This document shows positions 10,569 to 19,635 of a stretch of 64,000 nucleotides of DNA, piece after piece. The stretch is from Deltaproteobacteria bacterium (GTDB lineage: Bacteria; Desulfobacterota; Syntrophia; Syntrophales; Smithellaceae). The stretch spans positions 3,226-67,225 of the forward strand of contig SBEK01000001.1 in assembly GCA_009668925.1 (NCBI GenBank). Reading direction: 5' to 3'. The first letter of the stretch is position 1, and every line of letters starts with the position of its first letter. The notes below the pieces were generated by a model. It saw only the letters and a program-made list of their open reading frames with translations. It had not been told where the DNA came from and ran no database searches. Made by a program: the position numbers and the translations under genes.

Positions 10569-11327
10569 AAACTGATCATCCATCAGGCTCTGCATGGGAC
10601 CCAGCAAATCATAGCGGGTTAAGTCATATTGAATCGGCGTGACCGTAATGTAGCCCTGAGCCAGCGCGCTGACATCCGTCTGCCTGTCCGCGTCGACCGT
10701 CAATTTTTCCCCGGAAATCCAGTAATAAATATTGTTCCGCGGATCGGTGCGCCTTTCAAACGACTCGATAATATTGCCTTTGCCCTGACGGACAACGGCA
10801 ATCCCCTTTATCTTTTCTTCCGGCAGGAAAGGAATATTCACATTAATCGCTGTGCCGTGGAGCGAGGGGCTTTTCTTCATGAACCGCACCATCCTGCGGG
10901 CAAACCGCGCGGCAAGTGTAAAATCAGCGTCCTCGCGCGTATCCAGAGAAATAGCCAGCGCAGGCACGCCCATGATGACCGCTTCCGTCGCCGCAGATAC
11001 CGTACCCGAGTAAATCAGGTTAACGCCAACATTGGCGCCACGATTGATTCCGGAAACCACCAGATCCGGTGCACGATCCGAAAGTTCTTTGATGCCGATC
11101 TTGACGCAGTCCGCAGGCGTGCCATAGACCGCATACCCCAGAAAGCCGCCGCCCTTTGTTGCGCTGCGGACCATCAACGGCCGGAAAAGCGTAATGGCGT
11201 GCCCGACGGCGCTCTGCTCTATTTCCGGCGCCACAATCAGACAGTCGGCATCCTGGGACAATTCATCATAAAGAGCGCTGAGGCCCCGCGCATAAATCCC
11301 GTCATCATTGGTCAAAAGAATTCTCAT
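10566..11327 (-). CDS. surE: 5'/3'-nucleotidase SurE
   Basis: SurE removes phosphate from nucleoside monophosphates and short polyphosphates and is tied to stationary-phase survival. The 253-residue length is normal. The metal-binding N-terminus MRILLTNDDGIYARGLSAL supplies Asp8 and Asp9, and the SGINRGANVG loop completes the metal site. The family segment SAVGHAIT is also present. It lies downstream of the lipoprotein gene on the same strand, separated by 116 bases that contain heptad repeats. The stop codon lies inside a palindromic repeat. Confidence 0.95.
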   Translation of the reverse strand: MRILLTNDDGIYARGLSALYDELSQDADCLIVAPEIEQSAVGHAITLFRPLMVRSATKGGGFLGYAVYGTPADCVKIGIKELSDRAPDLVVSGINRGANVGVNLIYSGTVSAATEAVIMGVPALAISLDTREDADFTLAARFARRMVRFMKKSPSLHGTAINVNIPFLPEEKIKGIAVVRQGKGNIIESFERRTDPRNNIYYWISGEKLTVDADRQTDVSALAQGYITVTPIQYDLTRYDLLGPMQSLMDDQF

Positions 11328-11403
11328 GCTCAGTTCATACTAAACCGTTCCGTCGCCTTGCGCAAAGGACTCTATTTTGCCTTCTTTGCACTGCGGATTT
11401 TTA

Positions 11404-11443
11404 TACCTTGTTCCTTGCACCTTGTGCCTGAACCTGAAGCTTC
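11404..11443 (-). repeat. Degenerate heptad repeats directly after a stop codon (CAAGGTR class)
   Basis: Read on the minus strand, starting right after the TAA of the lipoprotein gene, the sequence contains successive units close to CAAGGTG, CAAGGAA, CAAGGTA, preceded by TTCAGGTTCAGG. The units are 7 bp. The orientation, away from the stop codon, is the same as at the other heptad loci in this window. Confidence 0.6.
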
Positions 11444-12805
11444 TTATCTCACCTGGATGAATTTGCCGTTTTCCACCTTTAAAATAAATGCGTCCTTTTG
11501 CGCAACCCGATTGCCGCGAAATGAAACGCTGCCGGTGACCCCGCGGAACCCGGTGACCGCCAGCAGGCCTTTCCTGAAATCGGTGCGCGTCTTAATTCGC
11601 GGGTCTTCCAGAACGCTCAGCATGATCCCCATCGTATCATAGGACAGGGCTTCGGTATTGTCCGGTTCCCGGCGATACGCTGAATAGTAAACATCGACAA
11701 AATCATTGGTCTCCGGAAGCAGTCCGTTCACAAAGAAGCTGTCGGCAAATACGGCGCCGTCGAGGTAATCGGTGCCCTTCTTCAACAGCTCCGGCGAATG
11801 CCATAAACTCGTCCCCAGAATCTGGACGCCTTTGATGTTATAGAAGGCAAGCTGGGACGTAATCATCTTTACCCGAAAAGCCGAGTCCGGGATAAACAGG
11901 GCTTCGAAATCCACCGTCAATCTGCTTTTTGCCTCATCCCGCGTCGCATAAACTTTTTCCTGCGCTGTGATCCTGTTCCTGGTCAGTTTGCCGATCTGCT
12001 CCGCAAAATCCGTTTGGGTCTTGCTGTAAGGAATAATTTTATCCACTTTGCCGCCGATGGCTTTGGCTTCTCTGCGGAATATGCGAACCATGTCCGCACC
12101 GTACTCATCCTGCGGATAGAGAACGGAAAAGATGGCGACATTCAAAGTCTCGAGCGCATAATGCGTCAAGGCCTCCATTTGCTGCGTCGGCGTGAGGAAA
12201 TGCTGGAACACATATTCGCCTACTTCCGTAACCCCTTCCTTGGACGTGATCAAAATCAGCGGTACATTGCGCGTTTGGGCTTCGCGGGCCGCATCGATGG
12301 CTTCGCCCGTTCCGGATACCGCCGCAATGGCTATCACATGCGCCTGATCGGCCAGATACCGGACGGCGTCTTTCATCTTTTGGGGAGTTTCACCGGAGTC
12401 GGCGACGACGATCTTCCACGGCGAGCGGGACCGCTGATTGAACATATCCGCAGACAGCAATACGGCATCCAGCGCCCGATTTCCGGCATCGGCGAAGCGG
12501 CCGGTAAGAGGAAGAATGCATCCGACCGCGTAACGATCATCGGACACGGCGGGGGGTATCGTCACCGGCGGCGGGGCCTTGGCTTCCGCGGGCTTGGCCT
12601 GCGGCGCTTTTTCTTCCGCTTTCCTAACCTCCGGCGGCTTCATCGCGGGCGATTTGACTTCGGCAGCCGGCAGCGCCTTTTGGGCCGCCGGCGTCCGGGG
12701 CGCACCCGCTCCCGTCTTTGTTGTCACCGTCTGTTTTGTTGTACACCCTGTGGACAGCAAAAGTATGAATAAAGATATCACCGCCAATCGATGATACGTT
12801 TTCAT
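11444..12805 (-). CDS. Lipoprotein with type 1 periplasmic-binding fold (LpoA/branched-chain-amino-acid-binding-like)
   Basis: A 453-residue exported lipoprotein: the signal segment ends at a lipobox LSTGC with Cys21. A flexible linker rich in Ala, Pro and Lys (about 30-95) follows, then a Peripla_BP_6 type domain from YAVGCILPLTGRFADAGNRAL to the end. Such proteins either bind small ligands or, like LpoA, activate penicillin-binding proteins. No ABC permease is nearby, and the long linker fits a protein reaching from a membrane through peptidoglycan, so an envelope-assembly role is the better guess. CGAGGAGG precedes the ATG. It is read towards surE. Confidence 0.82.
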   Translation of the reverse strand: MKTYHRLAVISLFILLLSTGCTTKQTVTTKTGAGAPRTPAAQKALPAAEVKSPAMKPPEVRKAEEKAPQAKPAEAKAPPPVTIPPAVSDDRYAVGCILPLTGRFADAGNRALDAVLLSADMFNQRSRSPWKIVVADSGETPQKMKDAVRYLADQAHVIAIAAVSGTGEAIDAAREAQTRNVPLILITSKEGVTEVGEYVFQHFLTPTQQMEALTHYALETLNVAIFSVLYPQDEYGADMVRIFRREAKAIGGKVDKIIPYSKTQTDFAEQIGKLTRNRITAQEKVYATRDEAKSRLTVDFEALFIPDSAFRVKMITSQLAFYNIKGVQILGTSLWHSPELLKKGTDYLDGAVFADSFFVNGLLPETNDFVDVYYSAYRREPDNTEALSYDTMGIMLSVLEDPRIKTRTDFRKGLLAVTGFRGVTGSVSFRGNRVAQKDAFILKVENGKFIQVR

Positions 12806-12870
12806 TTGGCCTCCTCGATCGTTTGATGATTTATTGTATTATATTTTTCAGGACAGGTCGACATAAAAAA

Positions 12871-12900
12871 GCCCGAAACCGCTTTCACGGTTTCGGGCTC
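12871..12900 (-). terminator. Rho-independent terminator of the gmhA-grpE-dnaK operon
   Basis: GCCCGAAACCG and CGGTTTCGGGC form an 11-bp stem; on the minus strand it is followed by TTTTTT. It lies 20 bases after the dnaK stop. Confidence 0.9.
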
Positions 12901-12919
12901 AATCAGAAATTAAAGTGAT

Positions 12920-14839
<1,920 letters not shown>

Positions 14840-14857
14840 TTTCTATGTTCCTCCTTA

Positions 14858-15454
14858 TTATCCGTTGGTCTCTTTAATTTCACATCCGTCGTTATTTTTT
14901 GTTTTCTTGCATACGCAGACTCTTGACGGACGGATCAGTCTGCCGTTCAGCAAATAGCCTTTTTCCATCTCGCTGACAATCTGGTTGTCCTGGTGTTCCG
15001 CGCTGTCCATTTGCATCAGCGCTTCATGGACATTGGGATCAAAATTTTCCCCTATGCTGTCGATCCTCTCCACGCCGTGCTTCTTCAGGCAGCACAACAA
15101 CTGGTCCTGAATCAACGCGATGCCGGACTTGAACGACTGCACATCACTGCTTTGGGCATGCGAGAGCGCCCGGTCCAGACTGTCCAGAAAAGGCAGAATA
15201 TCTTTTATCAAATCTTCTTTGCCGTACTTAATGATATCGGCTTTATCCCGGGCCGCGCGTTTTTTAAAATTCTCCAACTCCGCCACGGTCCGGAGATAGC
15301 GGTCGAAATTGTCCTTGGCTTCTTTTTCTTTTGCGGTGAGCGCCTCTTTCAGCTTTTCCGGATCGATCGTCTCCACCGGATCCGGGGCGGGTTCCACCGG
15401 CCCTCCTGATTCCACCTTTATCTTTCTATCCGCATGATCTTTCTTAGAACTCAC
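14858..15454 (-). CDS. grpE: Nucleotide exchange factor GrpE
   Basis: Releases ADP from DnaK. The 198-residue protein has an N-terminal acidic region, a long coiled coil (about 35-95, EALTAKEKEAKDNFDRYLRT) and the C-terminal beta domain with NFDPNVHEALMQMDS and a GYLLNGRLIRPSRVCV segment, all family-typical. The tail CKKTKNNDGCEIKETNG has three cysteines with the preceding pair, which is slightly unusual. It sits between gmhA and dnaK with 16 and 18 base gaps, so one transcript is likely. Confidence 0.96.
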   Translation of the reverse strand: MSSKKDHADRKIKVESGGPVEPAPDPVETIDPEKLKEALTAKEKEAKDNFDRYLRTVAELENFKKRAARDKADIIKYGKEDLIKDILPFLDSLDRALSHAQSSDVQSFKSGIALIQDQLLCCLKKHGVERIDSIGENFDPNVHEALMQMDSAEHQDNQIVSEMEKGYLLNGRLIRPSRVCVCKKTKNNDGCEIKETNG

Positions 15455-15470
15455 GTAAATACCACTCCCT

Positions 15471-16064
15471 TTATTTTATATCCGGCCGCTGGAACAATTT
15501 GATATCCACCAATTCACAGATCGCGTGGCCGGCTGTAATATGAGTTTCCTGAATTCTTGCCGTGCTGGTCGATGCCACATTCAGGGATATGTCTACCATT
15601 TTCGCAATGGCTCCGCCGTCCTTGCCGGTGAAGGCCACCGTGATCAAGCCCATCTTTCTGGCCGTCTCCAGTCCTTTTTGCACGTTCGGCGAATTCCCGC
15701 TCGTCGAGATCCCCCAGGCCACATCGCCGGGCGCGCCGAATGCCCGGATCTGCTTGGCGAATATCTCCGAGAAGTCGTAATCGTTACCTATACTGGTAAT
15801 AACGGAGGTGTCCGTTGTCAATGCTATTGCGGGAAGCGGCGGTCTTTCGATGATAAAGCGGTTGACAAACTCGGCGGCAATGTGCTGGGCATCGGCGGCG
15901 GAACCGCCGTTGCCGAAAAGCATTATTTTATTGCCTGCTTTGAGAGCCGTCGTCAGAACTTCTATGACATCGATTAATTTTCCGAGGTTATCATTGATGA
16001 AAGCCTCCTTGACGCAGCAACTTTCCTTGAATATCTTTACAGCCTGATCTCTCATGTTGAACAT
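15471..16064 (-). CDS. gmhA: SIS-domain phosphoheptose isomerase GmhA
   Basis: Isomerises sedoheptulose-7-phosphate to D-glycero-D-manno-heptose-7-phosphate for LPS inner core. The 197-residue SIS protein has FGNGGSAADAQHIAAEFVNRF near residues 50-70, the ALTTDTSVITSIGNDY segment, the sugar-phosphate loop ISTSGNSPNV, and a C-terminal ETHITAGHAICELVD with the expected His and Glu. It is the first gene of the grpE-dnaK operon, where hrcA is often found in other bacteria. An ATG three codons later (16055) is an alternative start. Confidence 0.92.
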   Translation of the reverse strand: MFNMRDQAVKIFKESCCVKEAFINDNLGKLIDVIEVLTTALKAGNKIMLFGNGGSAADAQHIAAEFVNRFIIERPPLPAIALTTDTSVITSIGNDYDFSEIFAKQIRAFGAPGDVAWGISTSGNSPNVQKGLETARKMGLITVAFTGKDGGAIAKMVDISLNVASTSTARIQETHITAGHAICELVDIKLFQRPDIK

Positions 16065-16104
16065 CCTTATTTTTTATAAGAAACCGCCAAGTGAAGCGCC
16101 CGTT

Positions 16105-16132
16105 AATTTAAGGATGCCGTTTGGCGTGTCAA
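16105..16132 (-). promoter_or_regulatory. Predicted promoter for gmhA-grpE-dnaK
   Basis: On the minus strand TTGACA (16132-16127) and TAAATT (16110-16105) are 16 bases apart, about 40 bases before the gmhA start. A good -35 with a fair -10. I see no clear sigma-32 type -10 (CCCCAT). Confidence 0.55.
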
Positions 16133-16225
16133 GGGCGAACCGGCGATTTTTTGCATATTTTTATCCTTCATGCGCCCCCTGCCGGTCTTCTCGGAAATCT
16201 TCAGTCAACCGTCGATGAACTCCCC

Positions 16226-16253
16226 TTGACAACAAAAATTTCATTCATATATT
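16226..16253 (+). promoter_or_regulatory. Predicted promoter for the Hsp20 cluster
   Basis: TTGACA (16226-16231), 16 bases, TATATT (16248-16253), followed by an AT-rich leader and the AAAAAGGAGG ribosome site before 16327. It is preceded by CCCC, as the opposing gmhA promoter is preceded by CCC. Confidence 0.65.
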
Positions 16254-16326
16254 GTGCTTGCAGCAGAAAAATAATTAATGATTGCAAATGCTTATGAAAT
16301 CTTGCGTGTAAAAAGGAGGAAGATTT

Positions 16327-16764
16327 ATGTTTACCCCGAGTTTATGGAGAGTTCGAAGATTTGCTGACGTGATGCCGGAGATGCTTAACCTGCAGAGAGA
16401 AGTGAACCGGCTTTTTTCCAATGTCGGACAAAAGTCGCCGGGCACTTATCCCGCAGTGAACATCTGGGAGAAGGATGACCAGGCCATCGTGACGGCGGAG
16501 CTGCCCGGGCTTGATCCGGAAAAAATGGACGTCTCAGTAATCGGTGATGTTTTGACCATCGCGGGCGAAGTCCTGCCGGAAAAATTCGGCGAGAGTGAAA
16601 CTTACCTCCGTCAGGAAAGAAGCGCGGGGAGTTTCAAAAGGAGCGTTCAACTGCCGTTCCAAATCAGTGCTAAGGACGTTGGAGCCAAATATGAAAAGGG
16701 GATATTGACGGTTACGTTGCCCCGGCTCAAAGAAGATTTACCTAAAAAGATTAAGATTCAATAG
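16327..16764 (+). CDS. Small heat-shock protein Hsp20 (first of three)
   Basis: ATP-independent holdase of the alpha-crystallin family. The 145 residues comprise an N-terminal arm (MFTPSLWRVRRFADVMPEML) and an alpha-crystallin domain from about residue 38 to 138, with AELPGLDPEKMDVSV, the conserved AKYEKGILTVTLPR and a C-terminal KIKIQ that serves as the IxI oligomerisation motif. GGAGG lies just before the ATG. It leads a row of three hsp20 genes divergent from gmhA-grpE-dnaK, forming one heat-shock locus. Confidence 0.95.
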   Translation: MFTPSLWRVRRFADVMPEMLNLQREVNRLFSNVGQKSPGTYPAVNIWEKDDQAIVTAELPGLDPEKMDVSVIGDVLTIAGEVLPEKFGESETYLRQERSAGSFKRSVQLPFQISAKDVGAKYEKGILTVTLPRLKEDLPKKIKIQ

Positions 16765-16784
16765 CCGGAAAGGAGGCGGATTCA

Positions 16785-17177
16785 ATGATAGAAAAAGATA
16801 TACAAAAGACTGAAAATGTAGCGGCTACGGAACGTATCCGTAATGTTAAGACGTTCGTACCGCGCGTGGATATTTACGAAAACAAGGATTCACTTTTTTT
16901 AGTCGCTGACATGCCGGGCGTGGATGAGAAGACGGTGGACATTGAATTGGAAAAAAACATTCTGACGATCACCGGCCGGACTGAAAATGGAAGGATAAAG
17001 GATGGTACGATGATGTACTCGGAGTATGAAATTGGCGACTATGAAAGAGTATTCACCTTATCGGATGAAATTGACCGTGAGAGGATCGTGGCCACTGTAA
17101 AAAACGGCGTTTTGCGCCTGGAACTTCCGAAAGCGGAAAGAGTTAAACCGAAAAAAATCGCCATCCAGGCGGCATAG
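16785..17177 (+). CDS. Small heat-shock protein Hsp20 (second of three)
   Basis: 130-residue alpha-crystallin protein with a short, charged N-terminal arm in place of the usual aromatic one. The core runs from VPRVDIYENKDSLFLVADMPG to VKNGVLRLELPK; the tail KKIAIQ has the IxI motif. It lacks the helical arm with LF motifs seen in its neighbours, so it may form different or mixed oligomers. It starts 20 bases after the first hsp20 gene with an AGGAGG site and is surely cotranscribed with it. Confidence 0.94.
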   Translation: MIEKDIQKTENVAATERIRNVKTFVPRVDIYENKDSLFLVADMPGVDEKTVDIELEKNILTITGRTENGRIKDGTMMYSEYEIGDYERVFTLSDEIDRERIVATVKNGVLRLELPKAERVKPKKIAIQAA

Positions 17178-17183
17178 ACAAAG

Positions 17184-17204
17184 CTTTAAGTTTTAAGATT
17201 TAAG
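17184..17204 (+). repeat. Three perfect heptads NTTTAAG a few bases after a stop codon
   Basis: Three adjacent 7-bp units, differing only in the first base (C, T, A), begin seven bases after the TAG of the second hsp20 gene. A matching inverted TTAAAGCTT lies at about 17267-17275. Confidence 0.6.
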
Positions 17205-17311
17205 GGGTTACGGATTTAATCCACGAACCTTCCCGTGGCGGGATCATTCGACTGGACGATTCCGGTGAATTAAAGCTTCCGGAATCGGTATCTCATTAGG
17301 AGGACATGATT

Positions 17312-17803
17312 ATGAAAACTAAAGATCTATTGCCGGCGGCTGGAGGAGCCGCAGGAGGAGATAATGATCATCCCTTCTATTCGTTGCAGAACCAGATGAA
17401 TAGTTTGTTTGATGATTTTTTCTCCGGGTTTGACGTCGCACCGCGCGCGCTTGCGGGCGGCTTCGGCGCTTTCGTACCGTCCGTCGACATCAAAGAAAGC
17501 GATAAGGATTTTACGATTTACGCCGAGCTTCCCGGCGTGGAAGAAAAGGATGTGGAGGTGTCGGTGACCGGCGATTCCGTGACGATCAAGGGAGAAAAGA
17601 AAGAAGAAAAAGAAGATAAGCGCAAGAATTATTATTACCTGGAGCGATCATACGGTTCTTTCAACCGGACGATTCCGCTTACGGCCCAAACAGATGCCGG
17701 TAAGGCACGGGCGAGTTTTAAAAACGGCGTCCTGAGCATCACCATTCCCAAAATCCAATCGGCCGGAGCCAAGGGAACCAAAATCCCCATCAAGACCATT
17801 TAA
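17312..17803 (+). CDS. Small heat-shock protein Hsp20 (third of three)
   Basis: Hsp20 protein of 163 residues. The ATG at 17312 is preferred over the one at 17306 because AGGAGG (17298-17303) is correctly spaced from it. The arm includes the aromatic NQMNSLFDDFFSGFD segment; the alpha-crystallin core starts at FVPSVDIKESDKDFTIYAELPG and has ARASFKNGVLSITIPK near the end; the tail KIPIKTI carries the IxI motif. It lies 134 bases after the second hsp20 gene across a stretch with heptads and an inverted repeat, so it may have its own promoter. Confidence 0.95.
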   Translation: MKTKDLLPAAGGAAGGDNDHPFYSLQNQMNSLFDDFFSGFDVAPRALAGGFGAFVPSVDIKESDKDFTIYAELPGVEEKDVEVSVTGDSVTIKGEKKEEKEDKRKNYYYLERSYGSFNRTIPLTAQTDAGKARASFKNGVLSITIPKIQSAGAKGTKIPIKTI

Positions 17804-17810
17804 ACAATTT

Positions 17811-17846
17811 AACCCCCGTCGTTTTCATTCGGGAACGACGGGGGTT
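17811..17846. terminator. Perfect 13-bp hairpin after the Hsp20 cluster, without a T-run
   Basis: AACCCCCGTCGTT (17811-17823) and AACGACGGGGGTT (17834-17846) pair perfectly around a 10-base loop, eight bases after the stop codon. The following bases are AAAAATCG, so this is not a classic intrinsic terminator; it may end transcription with help or protect the 3' end. Confidence 0.6.
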
Positions 17847-17968
17847 AAAAATCGCACAGGCTACCGGTCGTCAATCAACAGCAAATCTGAAAACGGCAAA
17901 GCCGGCGGTGAGCCCGGACTTATCGGGGCACCTTCCAGTCATTGACGTCAGCGGCCGGCCTGGATTCT

Positions 17969-18388
17969 TTATTTTGGCGGAAAATTATCCGGCTCTATCA
18001 CAAACCAGACATTATTCACACCCTGACCCGTGGTGTCACCCGGCTGCTTATCATTAACCCAGTAATAAAGCGGGTAACCCCGGAAGGTCGTCTGCTTCTT
18101 TCCATCCTCTCGCGTGATCGTCGCAAAATCTTCAGCTTTCACGCCCGCGGGCGGGGCAACGGTTTCCCGGTAATAGACAGGCCATTTCTCAACACACGGT
18201 CCGCTGCAGGCGCTTTTTCCGGGGGAATCCTTTTTGAACCAGTAAAGGCTTTTTCCCTCCGTATCCGTTAAATACTTTCCTATCCCCGCCTTTTCCTGAA
18301 TTTTTATTGCGTGATCCATCCCCATCACGACGCTCACCGCAAAAAACAATACTCCAATGATCAATAGACTCATCCCTGCCTTCTTCAT
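17969..18388 (-). CDS. Secreted protein with YxWxxD-type repeats (COG4315-like)
   Basis: 139 residues with an N-terminal signal/anchor (MKKAGMSLLIIGVLFFAVSVVMG). The mature part matches the small secreted family with Yx(F/W/Y)xxD repeats: LYWFKKDSPGKSACSGPCVEKWP, and a second copy around GYPLYYWVNDKQPGDTTGQG. The two cysteines (SACSGPC) probably form a disulfide or bind a metal or haem, as proposed for relatives; the function is not established. AAAAAAGGAGG precedes the ATG. It is convergent with the hsp20 cluster and has its own promoter. Confidence 0.85.
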   Translation of the reverse strand: MKKAGMSLLIIGVLFFAVSVVMGMDHAIKIQEKAGIGKYLTDTEGKSLYWFKKDSPGKSACSGPCVEKWPVYYRETVAPPAGVKAEDFATITREDGKKQTTFRGYPLYYWVNDKQPGDTTGQGVNNVWFVIEPDNFPPK

Positions 18389-18433
18389 TGTGGCCTCCTT
18401 TTTTGTAACCTGAATTTGGGAATACTGTATAAA

Positions 18434-18461
18434 AATATAATCATAAAAAATGGCGTTGCAA
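18434..18461 (-). promoter_or_regulatory. Predicted promoter for the YxWxxD secreted protein
   Basis: On the minus strand TTGCAA (18461-18456), 16 bases, TATATT (18439-18434), about 46 bases before the ATG. Confidence 0.5.
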
Positions 18462-18758
18462 AATATAATTTAAGTGCGCCTGTTCTTTTCAGAGCAAGAT
18501 GCTCCTGAACCATTAAGTCATCATAATGACGTCACAATCCCTTCTGGGGTACTTGCAGCGGGAGATCCGACGCACCGAGTGCCCTTGGACTGTCGCAAAC
18601 AGATTTCCGGCACGGCTCTGCCCGGATACGGCGCAACATTAAACGTCATCTCCCGGCCGAAGCGCGGGCGCTTCCCCTTAAGTGCCTTTTTATCTGTTGC
18701 ATTTACCTTGCTTGCCTGCTAAACCCGGCAAAACATAAACAAGGATCAATGATTCCCT
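18462..18758. other. Intergenic region without a supported gene
   Basis: Between the divergent secreted-protein gene and ubiE. A plus frame of 82 codons runs through 18474-18722 but lacks a ribosome site and any family resemblance. Two small hairpins are visible (GAGCA/TGCTC near 18492 and GTCAT/ATGAC near 18519). I cannot place a clear ubiE promoter. Confidence 0.4.
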
Positions 18759-19508
18759 ATGGGAAGGACACTCCCCGGAAAATATCCTCAGATCAAAGAA
18801 GTCACGGACGCCCAGCGAATCAGCATGGTGAAAGAGATCTTTTCCACGATCACCGGCAAATACGATTTTCTGAACCGCTTCCTCAGCCTCCGGCGTGATG
18901 TCGCCTGGCGAAAATTTGCAGCAAAAAAGATGCGCTTTTTTCGAACCAACCGCTACCTGGATGTCGCCTGCGGAACGGGCGATCTGTCGATCGCGGCTGC
19001 GCTCAGGCATCCGCAAATCTCCGTGACCGGAATTGATTTCGTGCCCGCGATGGTGGATATGGGCAGGGACAAAGTACAAAATAAGAACCTCGCCGACAGG
19101 ATCGTCCTGATGCAAGGCGACGCATTGCAGCTGCCTTTTGATGACAATAGTTTTGATGTCTCAGGCATCGCTTTCGGCATTCGCAATATCCCCGATCGCG
19201 GGCGGGCGCTTTCCGAAATGCTGCGCGTGACGGTCCCCGGCGGACAAGTGATGGTCCTGGAAATGACGTTTGTCCGGAATCGTTTCTTTCGGTTGATTTA
19301 CCATGTTTATTTGAATTTTCTGCTGCCGGCATTGGCCAGGCTGCTGTCCAGGAATCCCGCCGCTTACTATTACCTGGCCGATTCCATCATGAACTTCCCC
19401 TCGCCCGACGAATTCACGAAGATCATGGAAGCCGCCGGCATGATCCATGTGGAAAAGTACCCGCTGACCTTCGGCATCACCTGGTTGCACATTGGAAAGA
19501 AAAAGTAG
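18759..19508 (+). CDS. ubiE: Demethylmenaquinone/ubiquinone C-methyltransferase UbiE (MenG)
   Basis: SAM-dependent methyltransferase for the last ring methylation of menaquinone (or ubiquinone). 249 residues. UbiE family signatures are clear: FSTITGKYDFLNRFLSLRRD near the N-terminus, the SAM motif YLDVACGTGDLSIAAA, and RNIPDRGRALSEMLRVTVPGG in the middle, with the C-terminal SIMNFPSPDEF. In an anaerobe menaquinone is the likely product. No other quinone genes lie nearby. It is convergent with the adenylate cyclase gene across a repeat-filled spacer. Confidence 0.93.
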   Translation: MGRTLPGKYPQIKEVTDAQRISMVKEIFSTITGKYDFLNRFLSLRRDVAWRKFAAKKMRFFRTNRYLDVACGTGDLSIAAALRHPQISVTGIDFVPAMVDMGRDKVQNKNLADRIVLMQGDALQLPFDDNSFDVSGIAFGIRNIPDRGRALSEMLRVTVPGGQVMVLEMTFVRNRFFRLIYHVYLNFLLPALARLLSRNPAAYYYLADSIMNFPSPDEFTKIMEAAGMIHVEKYPLTFGITWLHIGKKK

Positions 19509-19635
19509 CAGGCTTTTAGACTGTAGTCTTTTAGGCTGTAGGTTTAAGCGGATGGCGCTACGCGCCAATATTATTGTGACAAAATGCACTTTCGTCTTTG
19601 GGCTAACCGTCTATTGCCTAAACGCCTACAGCCTA
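19506..19635. repeat. Inverted pair of GRCTGT(T)A repeats between two convergent stop codons
   Basis: From the ubiE stop (19506) the plus strand has degenerate 7-8 bp units related to GACTGTA and GGCTGTA up to about 19548. From the cyclase stop (19635) the minus strand has the same kind of units (TAGGCTGTAGGCG and so on) to about 19601. The two arms are complementary in type and could pair. The cyclase stop TAG is the TAG of a repeat unit. Confidence 0.75.

Noticed and set aside
16065..16326. Search for a CIRCE operator (TTAGCACTC-N9-GAGTGCTAA) ahead of the heat-shock genes
   Set aside because: Not present on either strand in the spacer.
18474..18722. 82-codon plus frame before ubiE
   Set aside because: No ribosome site, no resemblance to known proteins, atypical composition.
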